Source: RGIG9114 sp045592865
GTDB lineage: Bacteria; Bacillota; Clostridia; Oscillospirales; JAGBHD01
NCBI GenBank assembly: GCA_045592865.1
Contig: JAZNVP010000120.1
Span: 1 to 15,191, forward strand
DNA length: 15,191 nucleotides
Direction of reading: 5' to 3'
The translations under genes and the position numbers were made by a program. A model generated the notes under the pieces. That model was given only the letters and a program-made list of their open reading frames with translations. It made no database searches and had not been told where the DNA came from. Shown piece after piece: positions 6,647-14,891 of this stretch (position 1 is the stretch's first letter; each line of letters starts with the position of its first letter).

Positions 6647-7554
6647 TTTAATTCCTCTTTTCTCTTGAAAAATTTAAACGTTAAAGGCCAGACTACACCG
6701 GCAAATATAACCATTAAAAAGTAACGCGTTCCGTCCGCTATGGCGTTTTCGCCTAAAAGCGCATATAAAGGCTGTTTAAGGAATGTTTTGATAGCAAATA
6801 TGATAAGGAGCCCTAATACAGTTTTAATTATCTGAGCCCACCACACAGCGCGTGTATCGAAATCAAGCTTATAGTTATCGATAAACCAAACTGCGATGAG
6901 TCCTATAAAGCAACCAAGCATTTTATACGCGTTTTTATTTGCGCTGACCCAGTTAATATTCTCAGGCATATTGAAGATTGAAACGTAAACAGTGAAAGCA
7001 ATAGTCAAAAGGGTTAATGCCCCTATGATCCACCACATAAGGCTTTTATTCTCATAAACCTTTTCTATCAAGAAATTTAACAGTAATATGAGAGCAGTTG
7101 CTATACCGACAGAAGTAAAAACGTCTAAAGGGGTGTGAACCCCGAGATACATACGGGTTATTGGAACTATTGCCGCAATAAATAAGCAAACCGTTTTTAA
7201 AATTTTATTCTTTTCTCTTAAAGCAAGACCTGCATAAAGACCAACTGCAGTCTGAGTGTGCCCACTCGGGAAAGAATAACCAAGTCCATCGTGAACTGCC
7301 GCCGAAACGGGTTTGAAATCGGGGTCCAATATCCAAGGGCGGTCTATTCTGAAGGTTATTTTCAAAAACTGATTAATAACAGTTCCTGCAAAACAGGTTA
7401 TAAACAGAAAATAGCCTGTTTTCTTATTTATGCACCAAAAGAAAACTACCGCAATAACCAAAAACAACGTTTCATCGCCAAACTCGGTTAAAAGCAGCAT
7501 TATTTTATCTAAAACAGGATTTCTAATAGACTCAAACCAATATAATAGGCTCAT
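6643..7554 (-). CDS. PAP2-superfamily membrane phosphatase
   Basis: A 303-residue integral membrane protein of the type 2 phosphatidic acid phosphatase superfamily, which removes phosphate from lipid phosphates such as phosphatidate or undecaprenyl pyrophosphate at the outer membrane face. All three signature motifs are intact: K65-x6-R72-P73, P96-S97-G98-H99, and R134-x5-H140-x3-D144. The PAP2 core fills the first 165 or so residues. Beyond it lies an extension of about 130 residues with three or four more hydrophobic helices, so the protein is longer than minimal PAP2 enzymes. The start follows AAGGAGAG (7560-7567). It is the middle gene of the operon, 39 bases after mltG and overlapping the next gene by 4 bases. 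The exact lipid substrate cannot be read from sequence. Confidence 0.92.
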   Translation of the reverse strand: MSLLYWFESIRNPVLDKIMLLLTEFGDETLFLVIAVVFFWCINKKTGYFLFITCFAGTVINQFLKITFRIDRPWILDPDFKPVSAAVHDGLGYSFPSGHTQTAVGLYAGLALREKNKILKTVCLFIAAIVPITRMYLGVHTPLDVFTSVGIATALILLLNFLIEKVYENKSLMWWIIGALTLLTIAFTVYVSIFNMPENINWVSANKNAYKMLGCFIGLIAVWFIDNYKLDFDTRAVWWAQIIKTVLGLLIIFAIKTFLKQPLYALLGENAIADGTRYFLMVIFAGVVWPLTFKFFKRKEELK

Positions 7555-7572
7555 ATATCTCTCCTTTTCCCC

Positions 7573-7592
7573 GTAAAGTTTAACAGCTTTAC
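7573..7592 (-). other. small intercistronic inverted repeat between mltG and the PAP2 gene
   Basis: GTAAAG (7573-7578) and CTTTAC (7587-7592) form a 6-bp stem with an 8-base loop, in the 39-base gap directly after the mltG stop and just before the Shine-Dalgarno site of the PAP2 gene. There is no T tract, so it is not a terminator. It could influence mRNA stability or may mean nothing. Confidence 0.3.
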
Positions 7593-7593
7593 A

Positions 7594-8601
7594 TTAATAT
7601 TCCCACAAACCTTGACTTTTAAGGGTTGCTATCGTCTGCTCGTGCTTAGCATCGGTCGTATTATAATAGAACCTTCCGTTCTTATCACTAACAAAGAAGT
7701 AATATCCGTCAAGCGCCTCACTGGGATATAAAACCGCGTTTATTGCGTCCTTCGTAACGTTACTGATAGGACCGATGGGAAGTCCGCCGATCTTATAAGT
7801 ATCGTAATAATCCGTATTATAGGGATATGTGCAGGTAGGGTCAGATTGCAGTTTCGCGTCTTTGCCCCAATAATTAAACCTATTCCAGAAAATCTTAGAA
7901 ACTCTGGGCATTTCATCATAATACCCGCAACACTCTTCCTCAACTATAGAAGCAAAGGTCATAAGTTCATCTACCGAAAGGCCCAACTCCTCTGCCCTTA
8001 AAAGCATCTCGTCTGTTACGACAGAGTCTGTTTGAGAAAGAAGCACCTCCAAAACTCTTTTTGGATCATCATTTTCATATAGCATATAGGTATCGGGATA
8101 AAGATATCCTTCCGCCTTATAGGTAACGCGGAAATGCGGCGAGGTTTTATCCAATAGCCTTGACGTGTATTCCCCGCTCTTTGCTACCTTCAAAAAATCT
8201 GCTTTAGAGCAAACGCCTTTGCTCTCAAGAATTGCCGCAACCTCGTCAACGTTAATTGCAGAAGGAATTGTAACACTAATTTCTTCGCGGTAGCTATATC
8301 CGGACAAAGCTTTCAAAATTTCTTCATAGCTCATTGATGAATTGACATAATATTCACCATAGCTTATTTGAGGATCTTTTCCCGTTAACTTCAGATAAGC
8401 AAGGAAGATATTCTCATTCAGAACAACTTTATTTTGTTTTAGTTTAACCAAAACCGATCGAAATGAGTCTCCCTCTTCAACGACCACTGTTACGTTTTCC
8501 GAACTTCCAACAACTCCGTATATATCAAAAAGAACTACCGTTGCAACAGCCGCTATGCATAGCAAAACGGCAGAAATTATTATAATCAGTTTCTTTTTCA
8601 T
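7594..8601 (-). CDS. mltG: endolytic murein transglycosylase MltG (YceG-like)
   Basis: A 335-residue member of the MltG/YceG family, the membrane-bound lytic transglycosylase that cuts nascent glycan strands and so sets their length. A single N-terminal transmembrane helix (about 5-26) anchors it, with the catalytic part outside. A LysM-like region follows (about 36-90), then the YceG domain. Visible motifs are AEGYLYPDTY, the catalytic stretch ASIVEEE with E221 matching the E. coli catalytic Glu218, LQSDPTCTYPYN, and GLPIGPISN. Length and domain order match the family. The start has a GGGAAGG sequence only 2 bases away, which is unusually close, but no other start fits the signal anchor. It is the first gene of a three-gene operon. 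Next to the catalytic Glu there is an unusual Cys pair (EEECC). Confidence 0.95.
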   Translation of the reverse strand: MKKKLIIIISAVLLCIAAVATVVLFDIYGVVGSSENVTVVVEEGDSFRSVLVKLKQNKVVLNENIFLAYLKLTGKDPQISYGEYYVNSSMSYEEILKALSGYSYREEISVTIPSAINVDEVAAILESKGVCSKADFLKVAKSGEYTSRLLDKTSPHFRVTYKAEGYLYPDTYMLYENDDPKRVLEVLLSQTDSVVTDEMLLRAEELGLSVDELMTFASIVEEECCGYYDEMPRVSKIFWNRFNYWGKDAKLQSDPTCTYPYNTDYYDTYKIGGLPIGPISNVTKDAINAVLYPSEALDGYYFFVSDKNGRFYYNTTDAKHEQTIATLKSQGLWEY

Positions 8602-8634
8602 TGCCTTCCCATTCCTTTGTTTTAATACCCTTAA

Positions 8635-8663
8635 ATTTTATCACATATAGATTTATTTTTCAA
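8635..8663 (-). promoter_or_regulatory. promoter of the mltG operon
   Basis: On the minus strand, TTGAAA (8658-8663) and TAAAAT (8635-8640) are separated by 17 bases. The predicted start near 8628 leaves a leader of about 27 bases before the mltG ATG at 8601. No equally good promoter was found on the plus strand for the divergent ABC operon. Confidence 0.6.
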
Positions 8664-8766
8664 CAAAAATTATAACAATTAAGCCCACTTATGAATAGTA
8701 TGGTTTAAGATTATTTGCTCATATGCAGAAATCGAAGATAACTAATTGTATCCAAGAAAGGATGCG

Positions 8767-9531
8767 GTGATCAGTATTAATAATAAATCGAAAATAATTG
8801 ATATTAATAATATATCTCTTTTTTACCAAACCAAAGAAACCGAAGTCGAAGCAATAAGAAATATTTCATTTTCGGTTTCGGGCGGGGAATTCGTAGGAAT
8901 CGTAGGGCCTTCAGGCTGCGGAAAATCCACCCTTCTTTCTCTAATTGCAGGTCTGTTGCGTCCATCAAGCGGCAGTATAACTATATATGGCAAAAATACC
9001 GTTGGATACATGCTTCAAAAAGATTATCTCTTTCCCTGGCGAACAATTCATCAGAATATTCTCTTGGGTCTGGAAATAAAAAAAGCAAAGACAAAGGAAA
9101 ATATCGAAAAAGCAGAAAACTTATTAAAAACCTACGGTTTATGGGATTTCAGGAACTCATTTCCCGATGAAATTTCGGGCGGTATGCGGCAACGTTGCGC
9201 ACTTATAAGAACTCTTGCGGTCGACCCATCCATTCTGCTTTTAGACGAAGCATTTTCTGCGCTCGACTACCAAACAAGACTCGCCGTTGCAGATGATATT
9301 TATTCAATAATAAAGCGCGAAAAAAAGACCGTTTTAATGGTAACACACGACATTTCCGAAGCACTAAGCCTTTGCGACAGAATCATCGTTTTATCTTCAC
9401 GCCCTGCTGTTATTAAAAGCGAATATAATATTGATTTCGGCGAAGAGCTAACGCCAATTGATAAGCGCGATAGAACTGAATTCCCTCACTACTTCAACAG
9501 CATTTGGAGGGATATTGATGTCAAGGTCTGA
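8767..9531 (+). CDS. ABC transporter ATPase, SsuB/TauB/ThiZ type
   Basis: A cytoplasmic ATPase of 254 residues, the engine of a small-molecule importer. Walker A is GPSGCGKST (47-55), the Q-loop lies in MLQKDYLFPW, the signature is SGGMRQR, Walker B is ILLLDEAFSALD, and the switch His is in VTHD. The FPW pattern after the Q-loop is typical of the nitrate/sulfonate/taurine and pyrimidine-precursor ATPases. I chose the GTG at 8767 because AAAGGA (8757-8762) precedes it; the frame also allows a TTG at 8746, which lacks a ribosome site and would add seven odd residues. It is the first gene of a three-gene operon and overlaps the permease gene by 14 bases. All catalytic motifs are intact. The substrate is unknown. 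Confidence 0.93.
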   Translation: MISINNKSKIIDINNISLFYQTKETEVEAIRNISFSVSGGEFVGIVGPSGCGKSTLLSLIAGLLRPSSGSITIYGKNTVGYMLQKDYLFPWRTIHQNILLGLEIKKAKTKENIEKAENLLKTYGLWDFRNSFPDEISGGMRQRCALIRTLAVDPSILLLDEAFSALDYQTRLAVADDIYSIIKREKKTVLMVTHDISEALSLCDRIIVLSSRPAVIKSEYNIDFGEELTPIDKRDRTEFPHYFNSIWRDIDVKV

Positions 9532-10321
9532 AGAAAGACTAATTTATTTAAAGAAACTAAAACGAGAAAAAATAACGGTTGCTATACTTAAGATATTAAT
9601 AGTTTTTGTTTTCTTCGGCTTATGGGAGATTTTAACCTTAAAAGGAATAGTCGACCCATTTATAACAAGTTCGCCAACAAGAATAATTAAAACAATTATC
9701 GGTTTATATTCACAAAACAATCTGTTTTCTCATATCCTGATAACAACATACGAAACGGTTATGGGCTTTATTCTCGGAACTCTTATCGGAACGCTTATTG
9801 CTTCAATAATGTGGTGTTCTCCCCTGTTTTGTAAAGTTTCAGAACCGTTTATGGTAGTTCTCAACAGTTTACCTAAAATAGCACTTGGCCCTGTTTTCAT
9901 AGTCTGGATCGGGTCCGGACCAAAGGCCATTATTGTTATAACGCTAACGGTTTCTCTCATTGTCAGCATTATGGAGGTTCTCGGAGGTTTTCTCTCGACC
10001 GACAAGGACCAGATAAAGCTCATAGAAACCTTTGGCGGAAATAAACTACAGGTGTTTTTAAAGGTTGTTCTTCCGTCAAATCTACCGGTTATAATAAACT
10101 CCTTAAAGGTCAGCGTCGGAATGTCCTGGGTGGGCTCGATAGTTGGAGAATTCCTCGTTTCAAAAGAGGGACTCGGTTATTTGATTGTTTACGGAAGTCA
10201 GGTATTCAAATTGGATCTGGTAATGTCAAGCGTTGTTATACTTGCTCTGATCGCGACCGCTATGTATTTTATAGTAGTGCGATTTGAGAAACTTGTATTA
10301 AAAAAGAGGAGAATGAATTAG
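9518..10321 (+). CDS. ABC transporter permease, SsuC/TauC/ThiX type
   Basis: A 267-residue inner-membrane permease of the binding-protein-dependent family. It has about six transmembrane helices. The coupling (EAA-type) loop lies at about residues 170-193, with the features ETFGG, then LPSNLP, then a helix containing SVGMSW; this loop contacts the ATPase. The start at 9518 is set by TGGAGGG (9505-9511) at a spacing of 6. It lies inside the end of the ATPase gene, so the two are translationally coupled. The frame is open further upstream, but that extension overlaps the ATPase gene deeply and lacks a ribosome site. One permease gene is present, so the transporter is probably a homodimer in the membrane, as in SsuABC. 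Confidence 0.93.
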   Translation: MSRSEERLIYLKKLKREKITVAILKILIVFVFFGLWEILTLKGIVDPFITSSPTRIIKTIIGLYSQNNLFSHILITTYETVMGFILGTLIGTLIASIMWCSPLFCKVSEPFMVVLNSLPKIALGPVFIVWIGSGPKAIIVITLTVSLIVSIMEVLGGFLSTDKDQIKLIETFGGNKLQVFLKVVLPSNLPVIINSLKVSVGMSWVGSIVGEFLVSKEGLGYLIVYGSQVFKLDLVMSSVVILALIATAMYFIVVRFEKLVLKKRRMN

Positions 10322-10333
10322 TTACATTAATTA

Positions 10334-10347
10334 ACCGCAGAAGCGGT
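10334..10347 (+). other. GC-rich hairpin between permease and binding-protein genes
   Basis: ACCGC (10334-10338) and GCGGT (10343-10347) form a 5-bp stem with an AGAA loop in the 40-base gap after the permease stop. No T tract follows, so it should not end transcription. ACGGAG (10351-10356), the ribosome site of the next gene, follows directly. Such intercistronic hairpins can protect the downstream mRNA and raise binding-protein levels; that is inference here. Confidence 0.4.
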
Positions 10348-10361
10348 AGAACGGAGATTAT

Positions 10362-11363
10362 ATGAATAAAATTCTAACACGCATCATCGCCTCGGCAACG
10401 GTTGCCGTTATGTCCCTATGCCTTTTCTCTTCATGCAGAAAAGAGGAAGAAAAACTCACAAAAATAACTGTCAACGAGGTTGCTCATTCGGTTTTCTATG
10501 CACCTCAATACGCCGCAATAGCTCTCGGTTTTTTTGAAGAAGAAGGACTCGATATTGAACTTATATGCGGAAACGGCGCAGATAAGGTAATGGCAAGTGT
10601 TCTCTCGGGAGAATCACAGGTAGGTCTGGCAGGGCCCGAAGCATCCATCTACGTTTATCTTGAAGGCAAAGAAAACCACGCCGTTATCTTCTCTCAGCTC
10701 ACAAAGCGCGACGGTTCATTCCTTGTTTCAAGAAACCAAGAACCTGATTTTACTTTTGATAATCTCAAAGGTAAATATATAATCGGAGGAAGAGCCGGCG
10801 GTGTTCCTTTAATGACGCTTCTCTACACATTAAAGCAAAAAGGTCTTGACCCCGAAAAAGACTTAACGGTTGACTCCTCGGTTCAGTTTGCAATGATGGC
10901 AGGAGCCTTCACTGCAGGAACAGGCGACTACGTTACATTATTCGAGCCAACCGCTTCCTCGGTTGTCCGCGAAGGTAAGGGCCATATCGTAGCGTCTATA
11001 GGTGAAATAAGCGGTGAGATACCCTACACTGCCTACTTTGCAAACAAGAACTATATAAAAGATAACCCCGAAATAATTGAGAAGTTCACCAGAGCAGTAA
11101 CAAAGGGGCAGAAATGGGTCGACACTCATACTGCAGAAGAAATTGCAAAAGTAATAGCACCCTACTTCCCCGACAACGATTTAGAACTTTTAACCGAGGT
11201 CACGAAGCGTCACAAGGATATCGACGCCTGGAACACTAACGGCATTATGACAGAAGAGAGTTTTAACAGACTGCAGGACGTAATGGAATCTGCAGGTGAA
11301 CTCGAAAAGAGGGTTGTTATGAATGAAATTGTTGACAACTCTTTTGCTGAAAAGGTAAAATAA
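10362..11363 (+). CDS. ABC transporter substrate-binding lipoprotein, NMT1/SsuA-like
   Basis: A 333-residue extracellular binding protein, tethered as a lipoprotein. The signal peptide ends at FSSC with the lipidated Cys at 25; the -3 residue is Phe rather than the usual Leu, but L21 lies beside it. The mature part has the NMT1/SsuA-type opening: a strand, then the FYAPQYAAIALGFF stretch where the ligand cleft begins, followed by the SGESQVGLAGPE stretch. Related proteins bind pyrimidine thiamine precursors, riboflavin, sulfonates or nitrate. It is the last gene of the operon, with its own good ribosome site (ACGGAG) and a terminator straight after. The upstream leader shows no TPP riboswitch hallmarks, and no thi, ssu or tau enzyme genes lie nearby, so the substrate stays open. 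Confidence 0.92.
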   Translation: MNKILTRIIASATVAVMSLCLFSSCRKEEEKLTKITVNEVAHSVFYAPQYAAIALGFFEEEGLDIELICGNGADKVMASVLSGESQVGLAGPEASIYVYLEGKENHAVIFSQLTKRDGSFLVSRNQEPDFTFDNLKGKYIIGGRAGGVPLMTLLYTLKQKGLDPEKDLTVDSSVQFAMMAGAFTAGTGDYVTLFEPTASSVVREGKGHIVASIGEISGEIPYTAYFANKNYIKDNPEIIEKFTRAVTKGQKWVDTHTAEEIAKVIAPYFPDNDLELLTEVTKRHKDIDAWNTNGIMTEESFNRLQDVMESAGELEKRVVMNEIVDNSFAEKVK

Positions 11364-11368
11364 GCAAT

Positions 11369-11396
11369 AAAAAAGACCGCTAACGCGGTCTTTTTT
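11369..11396. terminator. bidirectional terminator between the ABC operon and pheT
   Basis: A perfect 12-bp stem (11369-11380 with 11385-11396), TAAC loop and GACCGC/GCGGTC core, with an A run on the left and a T run on the right. It serves the ABC operon on the plus strand and pheST on the minus strand; the pheT stop begins 3 bases beyond it. Confidence 0.92.
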
Positions 11397-11398
11397 AT

Positions 11399-13768
11399 TT
11401 ATACGTTTTCACTTTTCAGAGAGATATTCTCTGCTTTAAGAATATCAATAATGCCATTTATAACAACCATTACTTCATCGCGGGTCAACGTCTTGTCGGG
11501 ATGAGAGAAGATTAGGCGAACTGTTATTGATTTTCCGTTTTCATCCGTATAGGTATCAACAACCGAAACCTTTTTAATGAGAGAAGAATTAACCTTCTTT
11601 ACCGCTTCACCAATAGGACGGTAAAGGTCGGTTACAAACGTGAGATCCATTTCCATCTCAGGAAAACGGCTCGGCTCAGAGTAATGAATGCTGTCGTTGG
11701 AAAGTTTCGAGAACTCTTCAACGTCTATCTCTGTGTAAACTATAGAAGCCTTCTTATCGATCTTCTTCGAGATAACGGGATGAACTATGCCCATCTCGCC
11801 TATCTTCTTTCCGTCGCAGATAATAGCGTTAAGATTAACGGGATGCTGATATGAAGAAGTAGCCTCAATTTTCTCAAACGCAACACTCTTATGCTTAATA
11901 TCATCAAACATAACCGAAACCATATCGCGAAGCGCGAAATAAAGTTTTTCGGTTGTTCTTTCCTTGCTGAACAAGGTAACAGAGAGTTTCTTCTTCTCAT
12001 TGCAAAGGCCCTCTTCGTTAAGGCCCTCGACCGTTCTGCCAACCTCAAAAACACCAAAATCGGTTGAATAAGACGTGTTGAGTTTTACCTGACAAAGCTG
12101 AGTGGGAACTATCGATCTTCTGATTGTTTCAATGTTGGGGTTTGTTGAATTAACAAGCTTTACGTTATCTTCAATTTCGATTCCGAGAGCCTTATATTCA
12201 TCATAATATGCCCAGATGTAAGAATGGAGCTCGTGAAGAGAGTATTTCTTAACGAGGATATCCTTCATTCTGTCCTCATCGCTTTTCTCCTGATTTGCTC
12301 TGACAGGATATAAAGGCGCCTCAGCAGTGTTAACGTCGAAGTTATCATATCCGTATATACGGGTAATCTCCTCAATAATATCTGCCTTAATGGTAACGTC
12401 CTTGGTTGCTCTCCAGGAAGGAACAACAACGTGGAAGTTATCATTCTCAAGCGTTGTTTCAAATCCTAACGAGGTTAGCGTCTTAACGATAGCATCGTTT
12501 TCGATTTTAATTCCTGTATAACGGTCAACAAATTTCTTGTCGAAATCAAGCTTCACGGTCTCATATTTGAAAGCATATTCGTCCGTCAGAGAAGAAACGA
12601 CCTTAACGCCCGAATCGATATCAAGAAGAAGCTTAACAAATCTTGCAATTGCAGGAACAGTAAGCTCAGGATCAAGGCATTTTTCGTATCTCTGAGAAGC
12701 GTCGGTTCTGTGAGCCAAACGAACGGTTGACTTTCTTATTGAAACCGCATCAAAGGTTGCGGATTCAAGGGTCAAGGTCGTTGTGTCCTCAACTATCTCA
12801 CTGTCAAGTCCGCCCATTATACCCGCAATGGCAACAGGTGTGTCACCGTTGCAGATCATAAGGGTATCTGTGTCAATATTTCTGTCCACTCCGTCGAGAG
12901 TTTTAAAAACAAAGGGCTCGTTGAACCTTTTAATTCTTAGTTTTTCAACCTTTCTCGAATCGAATGCGTGCATAGGTTGACCCATTTCAAGCATAAGATA
13001 GTTGGTTAAGTCTGCAAGAAGGTTTATCGCTCTCATTCCGCAATAATAGAGCCTTATTCTCATATTAACGGGGCTTACGTTCTCGGTGATGTTCTCAACC
13101 TGCAAACAGGAGTATCTTTGGCAGAGTTTATCCTCTATCTTCATATCAACCTTAGGAAGAGCATTATATTTAGAAAGGTCAACCTTCGGAATTTCCTTTA
13201 AGGGTCTGCCCGCAAGAGCCGCAAACTCTCTTGCGATACCGTAATGACCCCATAGGTCAGGACGGTTAGTAAGCGACTTGTTATCTACCTCGAAGATTAT
13301 ATCATCGATCTCATAAAGATCTTTAAGATCGGTTCCGAGAGGCGCGTCCTCAAGGATATCCATAATACCCGAGTTTTCATCGCTGATACCGAGTTCCTTT
13401 TCGGAACAGCACATACCGTTTGAGGTGTAACCCGCGAGTTTTCTGGGTTCAATGGTGATATCTCCTATTCTTGCACCAAGTTTTGCGAAAGCGGTCTTCA
13501 TTCCAACTCGGACGTTGGGCGCTCCGCAAACAACGTCGGTTAAAGCACCGTCACCTGCATCCACCTTTAAAAGATGGAGCTTTTTAGATTCGGGGTGTTC
13601 CTCAACCGATTTGATCTCGGCAACAACGATTCCCTCTATATCCTTACCTTTAATAAATATCTCATTTTCAACCTCTGCTGCAGAGAGCGAGAACTGACTG
13701 ATGAGTTTCAATTTATCAAGTCCCTCAAGGTCAACAAAATCAGATATCCAATTCATTGATAAAAACAT
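11399..13768 (-). CDS. pheT: phenylalanine--tRNA ligase beta subunit
   Basis: The beta chain of the (alpha-beta)2 phenylalanyl-tRNA synthetase, 789 residues, the usual length for the bacterial form. Domains in order: an N-terminal segment, the EMAP-type tRNA-binding fold (about 40-150, including VCGAPNVRVGM and the GYTSNGMCCSEKELG stretch), the B3/B4 region that carries editing activity in this family (around 200-380), B5 (around 400-475), the catalytic-like core (to about 690), and the C-terminal anticodon-binding FDX-ACB domain (about 697-789, opening with SRFPEMEMDLTFV). The start follows GGGAGGAG at a spacing of about 7, which favours the first ATG over the one three codons later. It is the second gene after pheS, with an 18-base gap, under control of the upstream T-box. 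Confidence 0.97.
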   Translation of the reverse strand: MFLSMNWISDFVDLEGLDKLKLISQFSLSAAEVENEIFIKGKDIEGIVVAEIKSVEEHPESKKLHLLKVDAGDGALTDVVCGAPNVRVGMKTAFAKLGARIGDITIEPRKLAGYTSNGMCCSEKELGISDENSGIMDILEDAPLGTDLKDLYEIDDIIFEVDNKSLTNRPDLWGHYGIAREFAALAGRPLKEIPKVDLSKYNALPKVDMKIEDKLCQRYSCLQVENITENVSPVNMRIRLYYCGMRAINLLADLTNYLMLEMGQPMHAFDSRKVEKLRIKRFNEPFVFKTLDGVDRNIDTDTLMICNGDTPVAIAGIMGGLDSEIVEDTTTLTLESATFDAVSIRKSTVRLAHRTDASQRYEKCLDPELTVPAIARFVKLLLDIDSGVKVVSSLTDEYAFKYETVKLDFDKKFVDRYTGIKIENDAIVKTLTSLGFETTLENDNFHVVVPSWRATKDVTIKADIIEEITRIYGYDNFDVNTAEAPLYPVRANQEKSDEDRMKDILVKKYSLHELHSYIWAYYDEYKALGIEIEDNVKLVNSTNPNIETIRRSIVPTQLCQVKLNTSYSTDFGVFEVGRTVEGLNEEGLCNEKKKLSVTLFSKERTTEKLYFALRDMVSVMFDDIKHKSVAFEKIEATSSYQHPVNLNAIICDGKKIGEMGIVHPVISKKIDKKASIVYTEIDVEEFSKLSNDSIHYSEPSRFPEMEMDLTFVTDLYRPIGEAVKKVNSSLIKKVSVVDTYTDENGKSITVRLIFSHPDKTLTRDEVMVVINGIIDILKAENISLKSENV

Positions 13769-13786
13769 AACTGTTCTCCTCCCTTC

Positions 13787-14839
13787 TTATTCATCATCGG
13801 TAAACTGCGAAAGGCTCTTAAGGCTTCCGGAGTTTAGATCACGAATATCTTTAACGCCATACTTCATCATTGCAAGACGGGTAAGTCCTAAACCGAAGGC
13901 AAATCCCGTGTATTCCTCGGGGTCAATACCACCCGCTTTTAACACTTCGGGATGGATCATTCCGCAGGGACAAAGTTCAAGCCATCCGCTGTGTTTACAG
14001 GAAGGACAACCCTCTCCGCCGCATATAAGACAGCTTATATCAAGTTCGAAACCGGGTTCAACGAAGGGGAAAAATCCGGGACGGAGACGAACCTTTATAT
14101 CCTTCTTGAAAACTTCGGAAAGCATTGTTTTCATAAAGAAGATAAGATTGGAAATTGAGATGTTTTTGTCGACCATAACGCCTTCCATCTGGAAGAAGGT
14201 ATTTTCGTGACAAGCATCTGTCGCTTCGTTTCTGAAGCATCTTCCGGGGAATATCGCCTTAATGGGTTTGCCCTCGTTAATAAGTTCATCCTTATACTTT
14301 TTATAGATAGCATTCTGTGCCGCAGAGGTTTGGGTCTTTAAAAGCTGACCGTTATCAAGATAATATGTGTCCTGCATATCACGTGCGGGATGGTGCTTCG
14401 GAATATTTAAGGACTCGAAGCACTCATAGTCAGAAACGACCTCACTGTAATCTTCAACGGTAAAGCCCATTGATTTAAATATTCTCTCACATTCCCTCTG
14501 AACAAGCGTTATAGGGTGATATGAACCTCTTTCGGTGTCCGTAGGCATAGAGAGATCAAACTCTGGCATTGATCTGATCTCCTTCTCTATTTCTTTTTCA
14601 CGAAGAACCTGCATAGCCGATGCTATTTTCTCGGTCGCTTCATTCTTAAAGACGTTAACGTCCTGACCGAAGGTCTTCTTTTCCTCATTTGAAAGGTCCT
14701 TCATTCCTTTTAAAAGGTCAGTTATACTACCCTTTTTACCGAGGTAACTGACCCTTATTGCTTCTAAAGCTTCGGGGCTCTCGCAAGAAGCAAGTTCTGC
14801 TTCAAACCTTTCTCTCAATCTTAAAATGTTTTCATTCAT
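13787..14839 (-). CDS. pheS: phenylalanine--tRNA ligase alpha subunit
   Basis: The catalytic alpha chain of phenylalanyl-tRNA synthetase, which activates Phe and joins it to tRNA-Phe. An N-terminal coiled coil (about 1-85) that contacts tRNA is followed by the class II catalytic domain: HPARDMQDTYYL (150-161), motif 2 around GRCFRNE (R203) and FFQMEG, and motif 3 in GLGLTRLAMMKYG (about 313-325). A Cys-rich insert with CxxC and CxxC-like pairs (CLICGGEGCPSC) precedes motif 3; similar inserts occur in other clostridial PheS. I chose the ATG at 14839 because GGTGA (14845-14849) lies 5 bases before it. An in-frame ATG at 14851 has AGGA only 2 bases away, so it is less likely but would add only four residues. 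Confidence 0.96.
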   Translation of the reverse strand: MNENILRLRERFEAELASCESPEALEAIRVSYLGKKGSITDLLKGMKDLSNEEKKTFGQDVNVFKNEATEKIASAMQVLREKEIEKEIRSMPEFDLSMPTDTERGSYHPITLVQRECERIFKSMGFTVEDYSEVVSDYECFESLNIPKHHPARDMQDTYYLDNGQLLKTQTSAAQNAIYKKYKDELINEGKPIKAIFPGRCFRNEATDACHENTFFQMEGVMVDKNISISNLIFFMKTMLSEVFKKDIKVRLRPGFFPFVEPGFELDISCLICGGEGCPSCKHSGWLELCPCGMIHPEVLKAGGIDPEEYTGFAFGLGLTRLAMMKYGVKDIRDLNSGSLKSLSQFTDDE

Positions 14840-14856
14840 TTTTATCACCATATCCT

Positions 14857-14891
14857 AATAAAAAATAAAACGCCTCATTAAAAATGAGACG
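14857..14891 (-). terminator. T-box regulated terminator
   Basis: On the minus strand, CGTCTCATT (14883-14891) pairs with AATGAGGCG (14871-14879), a 9-bp stem with one G-T pair and a TTT loop, followed by a T-rich tract (14857-14870). It competes with the antiterminator containing the T-box sequence. Confidence 0.9.

Noticed and set aside
8664..8766. Possible TPP or FMN riboswitch before the ABC operon
   Set aside because: None of the conserved core sequences of these riboswitches is present, and the gap of about 100 bases shared with the mltG promoter is too short.
8746..8766. TTG at 8746 as the start of the ABC ATPase
   Set aside because: No ribosome site lies before it, whereas the GTG at 8767 follows AAAGGA.
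13701..14210. 169-codon plus-strand ORF across the pheS-pheT junction
   Set aside because: It is antisense to two strongly conserved genes, has no ribosome site, and its composition is that of a shadow frame.
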